Source: Catenuloplanes indicus (GTDB taxonomy: Bacteria; Actinomycetota; Actinomycetes; Mycobacteriales; Micromonosporaceae). Taken from it: a DNA stretch of 64,000 nt. Within the stretch, counting starts at the first letter, position 1. Each line of letters begins with the position of its first letter. Shown here one piece after another: positions 43,224-51,108 of the stretch. The position numbers and the translations under genes are program-made. Under the pieces are notes generated by a model. It was not told where the DNA came from, did no database searches, and was given only the letters and a program-made list of their open reading frames with translations. Location of the stretch: contig NZ_JAUSUZ010000001.1 in assembly GCF_030813715.1 (NCBI RefSeq), positions 2,356,001 to 2,420,000 on the forward strand, written 5' to 3'.

Positions 43224-44387
43224 CTACAGCGTCAGATTACGACCGGTGGCGGCGTCGAACAGGTGCACCTTGTCGAGGTTGAGCCACACCCGGTGCGGCT
43301 CGCCGGAGCGGACCCGGGACTCCGCGGAGAAGCGGGTGACCAGGTTGGACGTGCCGGACGGCAGGTCGGCGCCGCCCGCGTCCGCGGCCAGCTCCTCCAG
43401 CTCGGCCGAGGTGGCCGTCTCGCCCTCGAGCGTGAAGTAGGCGTACTTGTCCGAGCCCATCGACTCGACCAGGTCGACCGGCGCGGTGAACTCGTGGCCG
43501 CGGGCCCGCTGGGCGTCGTCGATCAGCGCGGCGTCCTCGAAGTGCTCCGGCCGGATGCCCAGGATCAGCTCGGACGAGGAGAGCCCGTCCCGTACCCGGG
43601 CGGGAATCGTGATCTTTCCGAGCGGCGTCTCCAGTGAGCCGTCCGACACCGCGGCGGGCAGGAAGTTCATCGACGGCGAGCCGATGAAGCCGGCCGTGAA
43701 CAGGTTGGCCGGGTGGTCGTAGAGCTCCTGCGGGTGGCCGACCTGCTGCACGCGACCGGCTCGCATCACCACCACGCGGTCGCCGAGCGTCATCGCCTCG
43801 GTCTGGTCGTGGGTCACGTACACGGTGGTGGTGCCGAGCTGTTTCTGCAGCCGGGAGACCTGGGTGCGCATCTGCACGCGCAGCTTGGCGTCCAGGTTCG
43901 ACAACGGCTCGTCCATCAGGAACGCCTTCGGGCTGCGGACGATCGCGCGGCCCATCGCGACGCGCTGGCGCTGGCCGCCGGAGAGGTTCGCCGGCTTGCG
44001 GTCCAGGTAGGGCGTCAGTTCCAGAACCTTCGCCGCTTCCTCGACCTTCTTCCGGATGACCGCCCTGTCCATCTTGGCCAGCTTGAGCGGGAAGCCCATG
44101 TTGTCGCGAACGGTCATGTTCGGGTAGAGCGCGTAGGACTGGAACACCATGGCGATGTCCCGGTCGCGCGGTGCCTTGTCGTTGACCCGCTCACCGCCGA
44201 TCAGCAGGTCACCGGCGCTGATGTCCTCCAGCCCGGCGATCATGTTGAGCGTGGTGGACTTACCGCAGCCGGACGGGCCGACCAGGATCACGAACTCACC
44301 GTCCGCGATTTCCAGGCTCACCTCCTCGACCGCGGTCGTGCCGTCCGGGTACCGCTTACTGATCTTGTCGAGAACGATCTCAGCCAT
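43224..44387 (-). CDS. sugC: Trehalose ABC importer ATPase, SugC-like
   Basis: A 387-residue ATPase of the MsmK/UgpC/SugC class: Walker A GPSGCGKST, Q-loop FQSYALYPNMTV, signature LSGGQRQRVAMGRAI, Walker B FLMDEPLSNLDAKLR, H-loop VTHDQTEA, and a C-terminal regulatory OB-fold region (from about residue 240, with ILGIRPEHFED). It is last of four genes (binding protein, two permeases, ATPase), six bases after the SugB stop. The layout is the same as mycobacterial lpqY-sugA-sugB-sugC. Confidence 0.9.
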   Translation of the reverse strand: MAEIVLDKISKRYPDGTTAVEEVSLEIADGEFVILVGPSGCGKSTTLNMIAGLEDISAGDLLIGGERVNDKAPRDRDIAMVFQSYALYPNMTVRDNMGFPLKLAKMDRAVIRKKVEEAAKVLELTPYLDRKPANLSGGQRQRVAMGRAIVRSPKAFLMDEPLSNLDAKLRVQMRTQVSRLQKQLGTTTVYVTHDQTEAMTLGDRVVVMRAGRVQQVGHPQELYDHPANLFTAGFIGSPSMNFLPAAVSDGSLETPLGKITIPARVRDGLSSSELILGIRPEHFEDAALIDDAQRARGHEFTAPVDLVESMGSDKYAYFTLEGETATSAELEELAADAGGADLPSGTSNLVTRFSAESRVRSGEPHRVWLNLDKVHLFDAATGRNLTL

Positions 44388-44393
44388 TGACCA

Positions 44394-45260
44394 TCACCCC
44401 TTGATCGCGCCGTTCGTCAGACCGGAGACGATGCGACGCTGGAAGAACAGCACGAACAGAATGATCGGGATCGTGATCACCACGGCGGCCGCGGAGATCG
44501 CCCCGGTCGGGTCCTCGAACTGGGACTCGCCGGTGAAGAACGACAGCGCGACCGGCACCGTGCGGGACCGCTCGGTGGAGGTCAGCGAGATCGCGAACAG
44601 GAAGTCGTTCCAGCAGAAGATGAAGACCAGGATCGCGGTGGTGAACACGCCCGGCGCGGCCAGCGGCGCGATCACCCGGCGGAACGCCTGCCCCTGGGTG
44701 GCGCCGTCCATCTTCGCGGCCTTCTCCAGGTCCCACGGGATCTGCTTGAAGAACGCGGAGAGCGTGTAGATCGCCAGCGGCAGCGCGAACGTGATGTACG
44801 GCAGGATCAGGCCGGGCCAGGTGTCGAACAGGCCGAGCCGTCGCTCGATCTCGAACAGCGGCGAGACCAGCGAGACCTGCGGGAACATCGCGATCAGCAG
44901 CGACACCCCGACCAGCAGCCCCTTGCCGGGGAAGTCCAGCCGGGCGATCGCGTACGCGGCCATCGTACCCAGCACGACCGCGACCGCGGTGGCGATCAGC
45001 GCGATGCCGATCGAATTGACCAGCGCGCGGACGAACTGGTCGGTGGTGAAGATGACCCGATAGTTGTCGAGCGTCCACTCCCGTGGGATGAAGTTGCCGT
45101 CCGTGAGCGTGCCCGGCGTCTTGAATGACAGCGACGCGATCCACAGCACTGGGAACAGCGCGAACACCACGACGACCACGTCCAGGAGACCCCAGGTGAC
45201 CTTGGCTCGGGTCTCCTTGCTCAGGCCCGCCCTGGGTTGATCCTGACTGAGCGCGACCAT
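44394..45260 (-). CDS. sugB: Trehalose ABC importer permease, SugB-like
   Basis: A 288-residue permease with six membrane segments and the cytoplasmic EAA loop [27 protein letters not shown] that docks the ATPase. The ATG at 45260 overlaps the stop of the upstream permease (ATGA). A short hydrophilic N-terminus ([20 protein letters not shown]) precedes the first membrane segment. Together with the SugA-like partner it forms the channel of the importer. Confidence 0.9.
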   Translation of the reverse strand: MVALSQDQPRAGLSKETRAKVTWGLLDVVVVVFALFPVLWIASLSFKTPGTLTDGNFIPREWTLDNYRVIFTTDQFVRALVNSIGIALIATAVAVVLGTMAAYAIARLDFPGKGLLVGVSLLIAMFPQVSLVSPLFEIERRLGLFDTWPGLILPYITFALPLAIYTLSAFFKQIPWDLEKAAKMDGATQGQAFRRVIAPLAAPGVFTTAILVFIFCWNDFLFAISLTSTERSRTVPVALSFFTGESQFEDPTGAISAAAVVITIPIILFVLFFQRRIVSGLTNGAIKG

Positions 45261-46156
45261 CAGCGCCTCCCGTCGTCGGAGGCACCGGGTGCGGCGGTGC
45301 CGAAGAGCTTGACGAAGATGAAGGCGATCAGCGCGACCGCCAGGAAGATCAGCACGGACATGGTGGAGCCGATGCCCAGGTTGAGCCCGCGCAACAGGTT
45401 GTTGTAGGCGATCATCGACACCGACGACGTCTCGTTCGCGCCCGCGGTCAGCACATAGATGTTGTCGAAGACCCGGAAGGCATCGAGGGTACGGAAGAGA
45501 AGCGCGACCAGGATCGCCGGCTTCATCACCGGCAGCATCACCTTGGTGAACCGCTGCCACCAGGTCGCACCGTCCATCGACGCGGCCCGCAGCAGCTCCT
45601 CCGGCACCAGCGCCAGCCCGGCCATCAGCAGCAGCGCCATGAACGGCGTGGTCTTCCAGATCTCCGCCACGATGATGATCGCCAGCGAGCCGGCCCGTTC
45701 GGTGAGCGGAGCCCCGTCCGGCGTCAGCAGGTTCGCCAGATAACCGGTGTCCGGCGTCCACGCGTACCGCCAGGAGAACGCGGCCACCACGGTCACGATG
45801 CCGTACGGGATCAGCGCAGCGGTCCGCACGATGCCGCGGCCGACCAGCGTCCGGTGCATGACCAGCGCCAGGCCCATGCCGAGCACCAGCTCGATCACCA
45901 CGGTGACCACGGTGATCAGCATGGTGACGCCGAACGCGGTCCACCAGTAGCCGTTGCTCAGCACGGTCACGTAGTTCTCCAGGCCGACGAACTCGCGCTC
46001 GTCCGGGAACTTCAGGTCGAAGCGCTGCAACGACAACCAGACCGAATACAGGATCGGGTACGCCGTGACCGCCACCATCACGAACGCGGCCGGTGCGCAG
46101 AGCAGCCAGCCCAGCCGCCGTTCTTGCCTCTTGCCCTCACTCAGGACTTTCGTCAC
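45260..46156 (-). CDS. sugA: Trehalose ABC importer permease, SugA-like
   Basis: A 298-residue permease with six membrane segments, a periplasmic loop after the first ([22 protein letters not shown], typical of MalF/SugA) and the EAA loop [28 protein letters not shown]. The start overlaps the lipoprotein stop (ATGA) and its stop overlaps the SugB start, so the operon is translationally coupled throughout. The substrate assignment rests on the LpqY-like binding protein. Confidence 0.9.
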   Translation of the reverse strand: MTKVLSEGKRQERRLGWLLCAPAAFVMVAVTAYPILYSVWLSLQRFDLKFPDEREFVGLENYVTVLSNGYWWTAFGVTMLITVVTVVIELVLGMGLALVMHRTLVGRGIVRTAALIPYGIVTVVAAFSWRYAWTPDTGYLANLLTPDGAPLTERAGSLAIIIVAEIWKTTPFMALLLMAGLALVPEELLRAASMDGATWWQRFTKVMLPVMKPAILVALLFRTLDAFRVFDNIYVLTAGANETSSVSMIAYNNLLRGLNLGIGSTMSVLIFLAVALIAFIFVKLFGTAAPGASDDGRR

Positions 46157-47415
46157 GGCAGCACGCCCTTCGACTCGAGTGCGTCCTGGATCTGCTTCCG
46201 GAGTTGCTCCGCGGTCCGCTCCGGGTCGATGTCACCCGGCGGGGACAGCGTCGCCGACATGACCGTGGAGATGTTCTGGTACGCCGGGGAGAGCGGCCGC
46301 ACCGACGCGTCCTGCAGTTCCGCCAGGATCACGTCCTTCATCGGGTACGCCTCGGCCATCTCCGGCGCGTCGTAGACCGACTCGATGGTCGGCGGCACCC
46401 CGTCGTTGATCGCCGCGTACTGCTGGTGCTCCGCGTTCCGCAGGCAGCGCGCCGCCTCGAACGACTCCTCCGGGTACCGCGAGTACGCGCTGACCGCCAG
46501 GTTCGTGCCACCGATCGTGACCCGGCTCGGCGTGTTCGCGTCCACGCCCGGGTAGCGCGCCCAGCGCACGTTCCGGGCCAGGTCCGGCGCGGCCTCCTGC
46601 ATGGCCGGGTAGACGTACGGCCAGTTCAGCTGGAACGCGCCGTTGCCGCCCTGGAACTCCAGCCGAGCCGGGTCCTCCAGCGCGTTCGTGAACGACGGGC
46701 TGGTCACCCCGGCCGTGGCGAAGCGCTGGAGCACGTCCAGCGCACGCACCGCGCCGTCGTCCAGCACCGCGGTCCGGCCGTCCTCGCTGAGGATGTTGCC
46801 GCCCGCGCTGGCCACCAGCGTGTTGTAGAGGACGACGAGCCCTTCGTACTGGGCGCCCATCGTGATCACCTGGTGCGGCCGGCCGTCGGCCTTCAGCTGC
46901 TGGGCCTGGGTGATCATCTCGTCCCAGGTGCGCGGCGGGTTCGGCACCAGGTCGGTGCGGTACCAGAGCAGCTGCACGTTCGTGTTGTTCGGCGCCGCGT
47001 ACAGCTTGTCCTCGTAGGTCGCGGACTCCAGCGGGCCGGGCAGCGTGCCGTTGCGCACCTCCGCCGCGTCCGCGCCGGTCCACTCCCGGATCCACTCCGC
47101 GCCGGCGAACTCCTGCGTCCACGTGACGTCCAGCCCGAGCACGTCCATGCTCTCGTCCTGGGCCGCGAGCCGACGGACCATCTGCACGCGCTGATCGTCC
47201 GCACCGCGCGGCAGCACCCGGTAGACGATCTCGTAGCGCCCGTTCGCGGCTGCGTTGCACTCGTCGATCACGGTCTGCATGTTCTCGACCGGCGGGTTGT
47301 AAAAGTTGATCGTCGGGGGGCCGCCGCCGTCCTGGCCACCGCAGGCCGCGAGCGGCACGGTCACCAGCACCGTCGCGGCGAGCGCGAACCAGCGTTCCCT
47401 CGGGTTGTCTCCCAT
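46153..47415 (-). CDS. lpqY: Trehalose-binding lipoprotein, LpqY-like
   Basis: A 420-residue lipoprotein from the ATG at 47415, with lipobox LAAC near residue 25. It matches the mycobacterial LpqY pattern along its length: VLGLDVTWTQEFAGAEW, TLPGPLESATYEDKLYAAP, NTNVQLLWYRTDLVPNPP, SAGGNILSEDGR, KVTIGG-like RVTIGGTNLAV, and the end IDPERTAEQL...GVLP. LpqY captures trehalose released during cell-wall mycolylation in mycobacteria. An organism of the type inferred here lacks mycolates, so scavenging of environmental trehalose or related disaccharides is more likely. First gene of the importer operon. Confidence 0.88.
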   Translation of the reverse strand: MGDNPRERWFALAATVLVTVPLAACGGQDGGGPPTINFYNPPVENMQTVIDECNAAANGRYEIVYRVLPRGADDQRVQMVRRLAAQDESMDVLGLDVTWTQEFAGAEWIREWTGADAAEVRNGTLPGPLESATYEDKLYAAPNNTNVQLLWYRTDLVPNPPRTWDEMITQAQQLKADGRPHQVITMGAQYEGLVVLYNTLVASAGGNILSEDGRTAVLDDGAVRALDVLQRFATAGVTSPSFTNALEDPARLEFQGGNGAFQLNWPYVYPAMQEAAPDLARNVRWARYPGVDANTPSRVTIGGTNLAVSAYSRYPEESFEAARCLRNAEHQQYAAINDGVPPTIESVYDAPEMAEAYPMKDVILAELQDASVRPLSPAYQNISTVMSATLSPPGDIDPERTAEQLRKQIQDALESKGVLP

Positions 47416-47527
47416 CCCTGTGCCTCGCCTCCCATGTGGAGATGGCGCGCACCCGCGGTCACCACCGCACGGCACGCGGTCCGGGGGACGACCTCGCGGT
47501 CATCCGTACCCCCATCTCCCCCGCCCG

Positions 47528-47561
47528 GGACACGGCGAAACGCATCGTTAACACGGTGTCC
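47528..47561. promoter_or_regulatory. Inverted repeat between ppx and lpqY
   Basis: GGACACGG and CGGTGTCC form an 8-bp dyad around an AT-richer 18-base centre (CGAAACGCATCGTTAACA). It lies three bases past the ppx stop and 113 bases before lpqY. It could be an operator for the importer operon or a weak terminator of ppx. Confidence 0.35.
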
Positions 47562-47564
47562 ACA

Positions 47565-48533
47565 TCAGGCGGTCTCCGCCGGTGCGGTCAGCGACAGCGC
47601 CCGGCCCGACCAGCTGTCCGCCGACTCCACCCGCCGCAGCAGGATCCCCTCCCGCAGTGCCCACGGGCAGATGGTCACCTCGTCCAGCCCGAACATGTCC
47701 AACATGGTGTGTGCCACCAGCGCACCGGCCAGCGACTGGCGGGCCCGCGGCGCCGAGATCCCGGGCAGCCGGGCCCGTTTCGCCGCGGTCAGCGCGCTGA
47801 GCCGCCCGACCTGCCGGGCCAGCTCGTCCCGGCGCAGCACCCGCGGCACGAACGGGCCCCGGCGCAGCGGCGGGGCGCCACACAACTGCGCGAGCTGCTG
47901 AAAGGTACGGGACGTGGCGACCGCGGACCGTGGCGCGTCCCAGTGCATCCGGCTGGCCACCTCGCCCAGCTCGCGGCGCAGGTACCGGCGCACCTTGTCC
48001 ACCTTCGCACTGCGCGGCGGGTCGCCGCGCAGCCGCTCGCGGGTGATCCGGGCCGCGCCGACCGGCAGCGACACCGCGAACGACGGCGCCAGGTCGTGCC
48101 CGTAGGCGATCTCCGCCGAGCCGCCGCCGATGTCGAGCAGCAGCAGCGGGCCGGCCCGCCACCCCATCCAGCGGCGTACGGCGAGAAACGTCAGCTCCGC
48201 CTCCTCCGTGCCGGAGAGCGTGCCCAGCCGTACGCCGGTGCGCGCCTCGATCTCGGCGAGCGCGGCGTCGCGGTTCGGGGCGTCGCGGACCACCGCGGTC
48301 GCGTAGGCGTACAGTTCCCGCACCTCCCAGCGGCGAGCCTGGGCGACGGCGGCGGCGACGGCCTTCACCAGACGGTCGATCGCCTCCCGGCAGAGCGCGC
48401 CGTCCCGGCCGATCACCTCGGCCAGGCGGACCGCCTCCTTGGTGGCGTGGACGGGCAGGGGGACGCCGTCGCCGATGTCGGCCACGACGAGTTGCGCCGT
48501 GTTGGAGCCGACGTCGAGCACTCCGATTCGCAT
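47565..48533 (-). CDS. ppx: Ppx/GppA-family phosphatase (exopolyphosphatase)
   Basis: A 322-residue ASKHA-fold phosphatase starting MRIGVLDVGSNTAQLVVADI. Phosphate-binding motifs include AYATAVVRDAPN, GTEEAELTFLAVRRWMGW and LLLDIGGGSAEIAYG, and the end ICPWALREGILLRR is characteristic. The pattern follows mycobacterial Ppx1 (Rv0496), which hydrolyses short-chain polyphosphate and can act on the alarmone pppGpp. The start at 48533 is the first with the conserved N-terminus; 34 codons upstream are open but not conserved in character. It faces the same way as the importer operon, 150 bases upstream of it. Confidence 0.88.
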   Translation of the reverse strand: MRIGVLDVGSNTAQLVVADIGDGVPLPVHATKEAVRLAEVIGRDGALCREAIDRLVKAVAAAVAQARRWEVRELYAYATAVVRDAPNRDAALAEIEARTGVRLGTLSGTEEAELTFLAVRRWMGWRAGPLLLLDIGGGSAEIAYGHDLAPSFAVSLPVGAARITRERLRGDPPRSAKVDKVRRYLRRELGEVASRMHWDAPRSAVATSRTFQQLAQLCGAPPLRRGPFVPRVLRRDELARQVGRLSALTAAKRARLPGISAPRARQSLAGALVAHTMLDMFGLDEVTICPWALREGILLRRVESADSWSGRALSLTAPAETA

Positions 48534-48647
48534 GCAGCCAGTTTCCTTGATCATCCGATCCGTCCGCGACGGGTTCCTCGGTTCGACGGCGGTCAAACGG
48601 GGGCGAACGGCGGCCAGGCCTCGGTCACCGGTCACCGGTCACCAGTC

Positions 48648-49103
48648 GTCTTACCGCGCGAAGCGCCCCGGCCGCGCGAAGCGCCCCCGGCCGCACACAA
48701 CGGTCTCGCCGCCCGAAGCGCACTCACCACGGGAAACGCACTCACCACGCGAAACGCACTCACCAGACGAAGCGCCGTCGCCACGGACAGCGGGTCACGG
48801 CGCAAGCCGCTTGGCCGCGCGAGCGCCTCGCCGCGCACGCAGCCATCGGACACGCAAGCGGCATCGCCGCGCCCCACGGGCTTCCCCGCGCCTCGAGGCA
48901 GCCTCGCCGCACCTCAAGCCGCCTCGCAGCACAAGCCGCCTCGCAGCACAAGCCGCCTCAGGACACAAAGCCGGATCGGCCCGCAAGCAACCTCGCCGCG
49001 CGAAGCCGGCTCACCGCGCAAAGCCGGCTCACCGCGCAAGCCGCATAGCGCCCGCAGGCAACCTCGCCGCGGGAAGCGGCCTCGCCGCACTGGTGTGCCC
49101 GCG
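48648..49103. repeat. Degenerate 17-20-bp tandem-repeat tract in a gene-free region
   Basis: About nineteen imperfect units of the form CTCRCCRCGCGAARCSSV follow each other. The clearest are CTCACCACGGGAAACGCA followed by CTCACCACGCGAAACGCA, two identical CTCGCAGCACAAGCCGC units, and CTCGCCGCGCGAAGCCGG followed by CTCACCGCGCAAAGCCGG. Open frames here are by-products of the repeat. The rest of the gap between 48533 and 49290 shows no gene. The units are not separated by unique spacers, so this is not a CRISPR array. Confidence 0.75.
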
Positions 49104-49289
49104 GCGGGTCCTGGGCCGGTTCGGCTTCGCGGCACGCCGCGGGGCCGAACCGGAAAGATGCCCCAGCGCCGAATCTCCACGTTGATCAGCCGAGGGCCGA
49201 CCGGAACAGATCGACGTGACCGAGCCCTCACGCCGGCTTCCCGCTGAACGCCGGAACGCGACACCGCGCCGGCGAGGAGCGGCGGACCG

Positions 49290-50582
49290 TCAGGCCGCGG
49301 CGTTGTCCGCGAGGCCGGCGAGGAGGATCGCCGTGGTCTGGGCGATGATCGCGGCGCGGTTGGCCTCGAAGACCGGGTCCGTGATCGCGGTGGCGTTCGC
49401 CGGGTCGAAGTCGAGCACCGGCGTGTGGACGTGACCGCCGGGCGGTGCCGACGGCGTCTCGGTGAGGAGCCGGGTCACCCGGTACGCGCTCTCGTTGGAC
49501 AGATATCCACCGCCGCCCCCGTCGACCGCGATCGACCCGGCCGTCGGGCCGTCCGGCCGGGTGACCGGGATGGTGCTGCCCGCCGGGATCTCCCGGACCG
49601 ACGTGTTGATGCGCACCGCGAACAGCCCTTCGGCCTGCGACATAGCCTCCATCGGGAGCGTGCTCGGCAGGAACTCCGGCCCCGGGCCGACGTTCGGGAA
49701 GACGGCCGGCGCGCTCGGCAGTCCGCCACCCCACAGGTTCAGGTTGTCCGGTACGGCGGTGGACCGGCGGCGGCCGTTGAAGGCCTCCAGGTCGAACGCG
49801 CCCGGCCGGCCCTGGCTGATCGTGGTGACCTGATCGGGCCGGCGGGCGAGCGCGGCCCGGTACGCGTCCTCCACGATGCCCTGGTCGAAGTCGGGGTAGC
49901 GGACCGGGAAGAGCACGGCCTGGACCTGCACCCGCGTGCCGTCCAGCGCGGTCAGGATCCTGCCGTCGAGCGCCAGCGCGACCGCGCCGGACGGGTTGCC
50001 GCGGCGGATCTCCGCGTCCAGCTGGAACGGGTCGAAGCCGGAGATCATCAACTTGCGGACGCCAGGCGCCGGGCGGAACGCGCTGGAGGTGAGGCCGCGC
50101 GACGCGTACTCCAGGCGCTTCTCCCAGGCGGCGCGGTCGGACGCGGTGTGGGTGAACGACGGCGTCCACTGCCGGAGCGCACGGGTCAGCGCGAGCCGCG
50201 CCCAGTAGAGCGGGCGGTCGTCGTCGGCCGGCAGGGCCGCGCCGATGGTGAGCGAGCGCTGCGCGCGGGCGACCGCGGACTCGAAGAGCAGGCGGCCGAT
50301 GGCCTCCGCGTACGACCCGGCGATCTGGCCGGACGGCACCGCGCACAGGCCGAGCGTGAACGCGCGGACCAGCCCGTCGAAGCCGCTGTGGTCCAGGATC
50401 TCCGCGGGGGCGGAGGCGGTGCCGCCGGGGACCGGGCGGTCGAGCCGCGCCTCCTCGACGGTGAGCGGGACGGTGCCGTCCGCACAGCCGGCCGGGCGTG
50501 CCGACGCGGGCGCCGCCACCAGCAGCGAGAACGTGAGAAGCACTCCACAGAGCACGGACAGCGCGCGGGCGAGCCTGGTCAC
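49290..50582 (-). CDS. Secreted pyroglutamyl-peptidase-I-like protein, catalytic Cys replaced
   Basis: A 430-residue protein with a signal peptide (residues 1-26, ending APASA). The start GTG at 50582 follows GGAGG. The C-terminal half from about residue 165 has the peptidase family C15 pattern: KLMISGFDPFQ, GRPGAFDLEAFNGRR with the catalytic Glu (E266), GGYLSNESAYRV and GGHVHTPVLDF with the catalytic His (H386). In C15 enzymes the nucleophile lies in a YxCN motif 24 residues before the His; here that position is S362 (YLSN), exactly 24 before H386. It may be a serine-type hydrolase or a binding protein. Secretion is also unusual, as classical Pcp is cytoplasmic. The N-terminal 140 residues are not recognised. 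Confidence 0.8.
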   Translation of the reverse strand: MTRLARALSVLCGVLLTFSLLVAAPASARPAGCADGTVPLTVEEARLDRPVPGGTASAPAEILDHSGFDGLVRAFTLGLCAVPSGQIAGSYAEAIGRLLFESAVARAQRSLTIGAALPADDDRPLYWARLALTRALRQWTPSFTHTASDRAAWEKRLEYASRGLTSSAFRPAPGVRKLMISGFDPFQLDAEIRRGNPSGAVALALDGRILTALDGTRVQVQAVLFPVRYPDFDQGIVEDAYRAALARRPDQVTTISQGRPGAFDLEAFNGRRRSTAVPDNLNLWGGGLPSAPAVFPNVGPGPEFLPSTLPMEAMSQAEGLFAVRINTSVREIPAGSTIPVTRPDGPTAGSIAVDGGGGGYLSNESAYRVTRLLTETPSAPPGGHVHTPVLDFDPANATAITDPVFEANRAAIIAQTTAILLAGLADNAAA

Positions 50583-50763
50583 CGATACCTCCTGCAACCG
50601 AATGCCTCCTGGGAGCGACGGACCCGACACGAGACTAACGAATATCGACCACCGTGAGGTTGCCGTTCGGCGTCGGATTTTTTCCGGCTCGTGACGTTTG
50701 CCGCGCCGTCCGGGATGGGTATCGGGCGCGAGCACGCAGGATGGCGCAATTGGGGGTTCGAAC

Positions 50764-51066
50764 ATGTCCGACTTGGACGAGCCGAAGGTCACGCTCGACG
50801 TCCGCCAGCTGGGACCGGTGGAGCGGAAGCTGCGCGGCGCGCTGGAGGAGCAGTTGACCTCCGCGCTGCAGGCCGCGACGGAGCGGGTCCGCGACCGGTA
50901 CGCGGGCGAGCCGGTCGAGGTGGTCCAGCAGCAGTTGCTCGCCGAGACGCGCGCGGGCCTGCATCACGACATCGCGGACGCCTGGCAGCCGGACCCGGCC
51001 GAGCTGCATCGGGTCGCGGCGACGATCGCGCGCCAGGACACGATCGCCCACCACGCGGCGCTCTGA
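50764..51066 (+). CDS. Hypothetical small helical protein
   Basis: A 100-residue soluble protein from the ATG at 50764. It is almost entirely amphipathic helix (VERKLRGALEEQLTSALQAATERVRDRYAG, VVQQQLLAETRAGLHHDIADAW), suggesting a coiled-coil or helical-bundle protein. I do not recognise the family. Codon usage is typical. It ends nine bases before a bidirectional terminator and is convergent with the GH63-like gene. The ribosome binding site is weak (GGGGGTT). Confidence 0.65.
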   Translation: MSDLDEPKVTLDVRQLGPVERKLRGALEEQLTSALQAATERVRDRYAGEPVEVVQQQLLAETRAGLHHDIADAWQPDPAELHRVAATIARQDTIAHHAAL

Positions 51067-51075
51067 GATCAAGCC

Positions 51076-51103
51076 CCAGCGGGGGTACGCGTACCCCCGC
51101 TGG
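51076..51103. terminator. Perfect palindromic bidirectional terminator
   Basis: A 28-base perfect palindrome with arms CCAGCGGGGGTACG, followed on the plus side by ATTCTTC, lies between the convergent stops at 51066 and 51109. Confidence 0.85.
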
Positions 51104-51108
51104 ATTCT

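Noticed and set aside
48648-49103. Possible CRISPR array
   Set aside because: Units are 17-20 bp, degenerate and directly adjacent, with no unique spacers and no cas genes nearby.
48500-49250. Open frames in both directions over the repeat tract
   Set aside because: Their Arg/Ser/Pro/Ala products mirror the tandem repeat and have no independent coding character.
50745-50775. tRNA-like T-loop string GGGGGTTCGAACA
   Set aside because: No acceptor, D or anticodon stems can be drawn around it; it is the leader of the small gene at 50764.
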